64,000 nt of DNA from assembly GCA_026874595.1 (NCBI GenBank), contig CM049320.1, positions 9,799,464 through 9,863,463 on the forward strand, given 5' to 3'. This stretch comes from Sipunculus nudus (lineage: Eukaryota; Annelida; Sipuncula; Golfingiida; Sipunculidae). Both the position numbers and the translations under genes were made by a program. The notes below the pieces were generated by a model. It saw only the letters and a list, made by a program, of their open reading frames with translations. It was not told the origin of the DNA and did not search any database. This document shows, piece by piece, positions 60,668 to 64,000 of the stretch (its first letter is position 1; each line of letters opens with the position of its first letter).

Positions 60668-61520
60668 GAATTATGATGTAACTTAAAATTCTGAATTATC
60701 TTAAATTTTATGAATTGATTTTTGCACATTTAAAAAAAATTGTAAATTTAAAAATGAATATTAGAAAAACTGTGCATGCAAAAAACAGATATGTTAAAAA
60801 ATAGGGTTTAATATAAACATAAATTCTTTATTCCCCTGAGATTGAAATTAAGGGATCAGTCCTTTCCGTAAATATTTCATTTGCAACACAGTATCACTTA
60901 CTCAAAACATTTACTGTTTTTTTTTTCATGGGATTCATGCAGAGCATTAGTTTTGCAACCATTCCCTTCTAAAATGCTAATATATGAAAAAACCAATAAT
61001 GATAGAAATAAGGTTATTTTGTATTTGCTTAAGATAAAAAAAATATCAGCTGAGCACAATGACCCATGGGTCTCTTGTCAGGATAATAATGCTAGCGCAT
61101 TATTACTCTTATTTCAATTACATGACATGGGCTTTTATGATTGATATTCACATGTCAAATTAAGTAAAACAGGGGTGAAATTATTGTGAAAAGTAGAACT
61201 TGTTTATGCTATTATTTATTGAATTGATTTTATCACAGCTATAAGAAACTCTGTGCAGCTAAGGTAACACATGTGGAGTTGCTATGAATAAATATAGGAA
61301 CTTACAGGAGGTGAAAAATTAGTGTATTTACAGTATGACAGTTTATTTAAAATAAATACCTTCCTGTTGTCTTTTAAAAGTTACTTCAGCCACGATTTAT
61401 AGATAAGGATTGCAATGCCTTTGATAGATGACGTGCATAATGAGCTACTGACTAAGATATTTTATATTCAAAGGTGTTGTTGTATGATTATTAATATCTT
61501 AGTTAAAATTAATTTACCAG

Positions 61521-61652
61521 GAAGTATGTAGCAAACAGAGTGACGGACAAACTGACACCAGTGACAGATTACATCTACTGCTGTCGATCAGGGTCGGCCG
61601 CTGATACACAGGCCATCGCAGACATTGTAAACTACCACCTGAGCTTTCACAA
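61521..61652 (+). CDS. PSMB6: PSMB6 exon 3: Lys33 and SGSAAD segment
   Basis: The acceptor TTTACCAG precedes 61521. The first base completes the split Gly codon, and the exon continues [20 protein letters not shown] and [23 protein letters not shown]. Lys33 of the mature enzyme, the residue that tunes the nucleophile, is the K of VTDKLTP, exactly 33 residues from Thr1. The donor is AA|GTAAGT with GT at 61653, in phase 2. Confidence 0.95.
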
Positions 61653-61729
61653 GTAAGTCTCCATTCAGTGGTATCTCAATTGCTGTTTTCTTCAGTGAGT
61701 GGCACCATAAGGAGTGAATATATTTTGGG

Positions 61730-62130
61730 GCCATCAAGGTCACAGTACCCACTTATTTATAAAGATTGTGGATGCATTTTAAGCCAAACTTGTCATCCCA
61801 AACCTTCCATCTTACGTACACAGGTGACCTGCCAGTAGGGAAGAACCTAATTGATTTGGGGTCACAAGGTCATAAAGGCCATCTATCCACAAATTAGTTT
61901 CCAGATGATAACTCCAGTTTGGTTTGAAGTATTGGTTTTAAACTTAACCAATATATGGCCCACCAATAAAGTAAGAACCCTTGGGGTCAAAGGTCAAGGT
62001 CACAGGGCCAATTTCTTTAAAAAGAATGTGGATGCAATTTAACCCACACCTTTTCATTACAATTTTCCATCTTCCAAATATTGCTCACCTACCAATAGGG
62101 GAAGAAATTGGTAGATTTTGTTTACATGAA
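61730..62130 (+). repeat. Diverged ~257-bp tandem repeat filling PSMB6 intron 3
   Basis: Two colinear units, starting near 61735 and 61992, each have CAAGGTCACAG, then a TTTATAAAGATTGTGGATGC or TTTAAAAAGAATGTGGATGC block, then TTCCATCTT, then a GTAGGGAAGAA or ATAGGGGAAGAA block. GGTCAAAGGTCAAGGTCA at 61985 contains direct AGGTCA half-sites. The second unit ends just before the exon 4 polypyrimidine tract. Confidence 0.7.
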
Positions 62131-62154
62131 TATACAATATTTTTTTCTCCCCAG

Positions 62155-62284
62155 AATGCAGATGGGAGAACAACCATTGGTCAAGACAGCAGCAAGTATA
62201 TTCCAGGAGTTGTGTTACAGCTACCGTGACCAGCTGACAGCAGGCATTATCTGTGCTGGCTGGGACAGCAAGCTTGGAGGACAG
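62155..62284 (+). CDS. PSMB6: PSMB6 exon 4
   Basis: The acceptor is TTTTTTCTCCCCAG. The first base completes Lys, then [20 protein letters not shown] and [23 protein letters not shown] follow. This corresponds to the helix pair and the AGWD strand of beta-type subunits. The donor is CAG|GTAAAC with GT at 62285, in phase 0. The exon begins directly after a diverged tandem repeat in intron 3. Confidence 0.94.
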
Positions 62285-63123
62285 GTAAACTGTTACTGTT
62301 AATCTGACACTTTATCTCTTGTTTAATGATCTGTATAAATACTGAGGTTGCCTTTTTTATGCGAGGTTTTCAGATTTGTGTGATTTAGGAAAAGGAAATT
62401 ATCACAGAAATAACACCTTCTGGAATAAGAGGCTTCATTATGGAAGTCAAGTTGAAAGGAAAAAATGTCTATTATAAATGATGTTAAAGGTTTCAAGGTA
62501 TCTGTCATTAATAAAAAGTAATTTCTAATTGTTCAATGTTCACTTGGGTCACTGACCAATCTTCAGTTTTATACACATATTATATAATATAGTTTAATTT
62601 ATATAATAATGGATATGCCCTGTATAGATTATTGTGTGGTGAGATCGCAAAAATGGAACCCAAGGGAAACAATGAAACCCTGAAAATCACTCAATTTTAA
62701 CCTCGCAAATATGAAGCCAACACAATATGCTAGTAAAATTACACAGTCAAACAATCTCATTGCTACTGCCTAAACACTAGATTACAAGAGACTCAAAATG
62801 GAAGCCAACTTCACATGAAATATACATGAAGTCCTCATGGAGGAGTCAAACAGAAATGTATATTACCGGTAGCAGCAAAATCTGTAAAAAGAACAATTTC
62901 AACCAATCAGCAACATGTCATTTGTTTTCATGTCAGGCCTCAATGTCAAGGATTAAAGTTTCTAATTTAAGTTTACAGTTTTATTCAGTCATCAGTAAAA
63001 TATTAATTTTCCAAACATGATACTGTCTCAAAGTTTCCCTTTTTGTCTTATGTTTAGAGTTGTAGTTGTTATTATATTTTGTTTGTTGTAACTTCAATGT
63101 ATCGTTTTTTGTTTCTTTTTCAG
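62285..63123. other. PSMB6 intron 4
   Basis: 839 bases, AT-rich, with no element recognised. Bounded by GTAAAC and TTTTTCAG. Confidence 0.85.
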
Positions 63124-63268
63124 GTTTATTCCATTCCACTAGGTGGCATGTGTGTCAGACAACCATTCACCATCGGCGGGTCAGGCAGCACATACGTGTA
63201 TGGTTTTGTGGACTCACAGTTTAAGGAAAACATGACCAAAGAAGAATGTCTAGAATTTTGCACAAAAA
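63124..63268 (+). CDS. PSMB6: PSMB6 exon 5 (last exon in the window)
   Basis: The acceptor is TTTTTCAG. It encodes [20 protein letters not shown], then [20 protein letters not shown] and ECLEFCTK. The SGS motif that contributes to the active site (Ser129 region) is present. The donor is AAAAA|GTGAGT with GT at 63269, in phase 1. The remaining ~40 C-terminal residues (expected GSSGGVIR block) are not visible before position 64000, so the gene runs off the right edge. Confidence 0.94.
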
Positions 63269-64000
63269 GTGAGTGATCAGGTCTCAGAATCTGAAGATAT
63301 GTGCGTGTATTAACTAGTGCTGTGCCAGTTACCCAATTAAAAATGACGAGTGGTCATTTCCTGTCATGATTGATTAAATCACTTGCACCCTTGCATAATC
63401 AATCAAAAATGATTATGTGTTCACTTGGAAAAATATGTATATTCTGATCGAGATATTAGAAAGACGGGGCACAAAACGGAGAACAGGATTTAAACTTAAC
63501 CTTGTGTGATGGATAGGTGTTAAAAACCCAGCCATTACCTGAGTCTTTCAGCGTAATATATATGTTAGACTGAATATCATAGTTTTATTCTTGTAAGTCA
63601 GTTTCTGCTAAATGTGGCATTCAGTATGTACCTGCACACTTTCTTTTCTGACAAGGGTGCAGTGCACATTAGTGTGTTAGTATCTGACAGTTTATTTAGT
63701 TTGCTGATAACACCTTTTATAACCATACATTTAATTAGTAAATTGACATTAAGAGGTTTTTGGACAAGTTCAAAATATTGTTTTCTGGACCAGGCTCTTC
63801 AGAGTCAAATGAGCTGAATTATAGTTCATCATCAACATATATATCTGTTTTTGCTCATGCAAAATCAATGCCATTCTATAGTTTGTTCCATGGAAAGGTG
63901 CCCATTAAAATTTGGCAATATTTGCAAACTGGCTGATTGTTTCCAAATGGTATGCTGCAATGAAGGAATGGAGCATACACCTAATTTACTAAAAATAAAT
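63269..64000. other. PSMB6 intron 5, left part
   Basis: Begins GTGAGT. The expected next exon (GSSGG block) is not seen before the window ends. Confidence 0.7.

Larger units (their letters stand above)
57985..61078 (+). mobile_element. Repeat family R4, copy B with two nested hAT elements (PSMB6 intron 2)
   Basis: The left end is TTTAGCTCAGCTGAC, as in copy A. The right end at 61045-61078 is ATCAGCTGAGCACAATGACC, then CATGGGTCTCTTGT, where GACCCATGGGTC is a perfect palindrome. Removing the two nested elements leaves about 1.5 kb, similar to copy A. No coding capacity. Confidence 0.7.

Overview
This is eukaryotic, animal nuclear DNA. Genes are split by GT-AG introns, most of the window is AT-rich non-coding sequence, and there are many (AT)n, (GA)n and (CA)n arrays, pure G or C runs, and DNA and RNA transposons. 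A proteasome subunit with invertebrate-like divergence, a NIT-domain guanylate cyclase and repeat types familiar from bivalve genomes point to a lophotrochozoan, most likely a marine bivalve mollusc. That placement is inference.

Three genes are supported. (1) On the minus strand at 3.7-5.1 kb lies the large first coding exon of a receptor-type guanylate cyclase. It encodes a cytoplasmic N-terminus, a membrane helix, an extracellular NIT sensor domain, a second helix, a linker helix and the start of the catalytic domain. It ends at a splice donor, and the rest of the catalytic domain is not in the window. (2) On the plus strand at 39.45-41.68 kb is an apparently intronless 743-residue, Ser/Thr/Gln-rich protein of unknown family. 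It carries adjacent SILK and RVxF protein phosphatase 1 docking motifs and has a polyadenylation signal downstream. (3) On the plus strand from 52.17 kb to the right edge are the first five coding exons of the catalytic proteasome subunit beta1 (PSMB6). Exact splice junctions can be read, and Thr1, Asp17 and Lys33 of the mature enzyme are present. The last part of the gene is beyond the window.

The rest is intergenic or intronic. 1-3.7 kb is repeat sequence plus a possible broken coding fragment. 5.2-39 kb is gene-poor. It holds tRNA-derived SINE-like copies, a repeat split by a solo LTR with a 4-bp target duplication (10.8-12.1 kb), a 581-bp fold-back element with TAA duplication (14.2-14.8 kb), a decayed L1/Tx1-like LINE (26.8-28.4 kb), a 33-bp minisatellite (33.5-33.8 kb), and a dense block of compound (AT)n/(GA)n arrays with a triplicated ~130-bp unit (34.7-38.4 kb). 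42-52 kb is non-coding and includes a complete non-autonomous Helitron (45,195-46,145) with internal ~326-bp tandem repeats.

The PSMB6 introns hold two copies of one inverted-terminus repeat family. The copy in intron 2 contains two separate nested hAT-type elements, each with a perfect 8-bp target duplication. The three genes show no functional link, and no prokaryote-style operon, defence system or CRISPR array is present. The main value of the window is the NIT-cyclase, the candidate PP1 regulator, and a transposon stratigraphy that can be read to the base.
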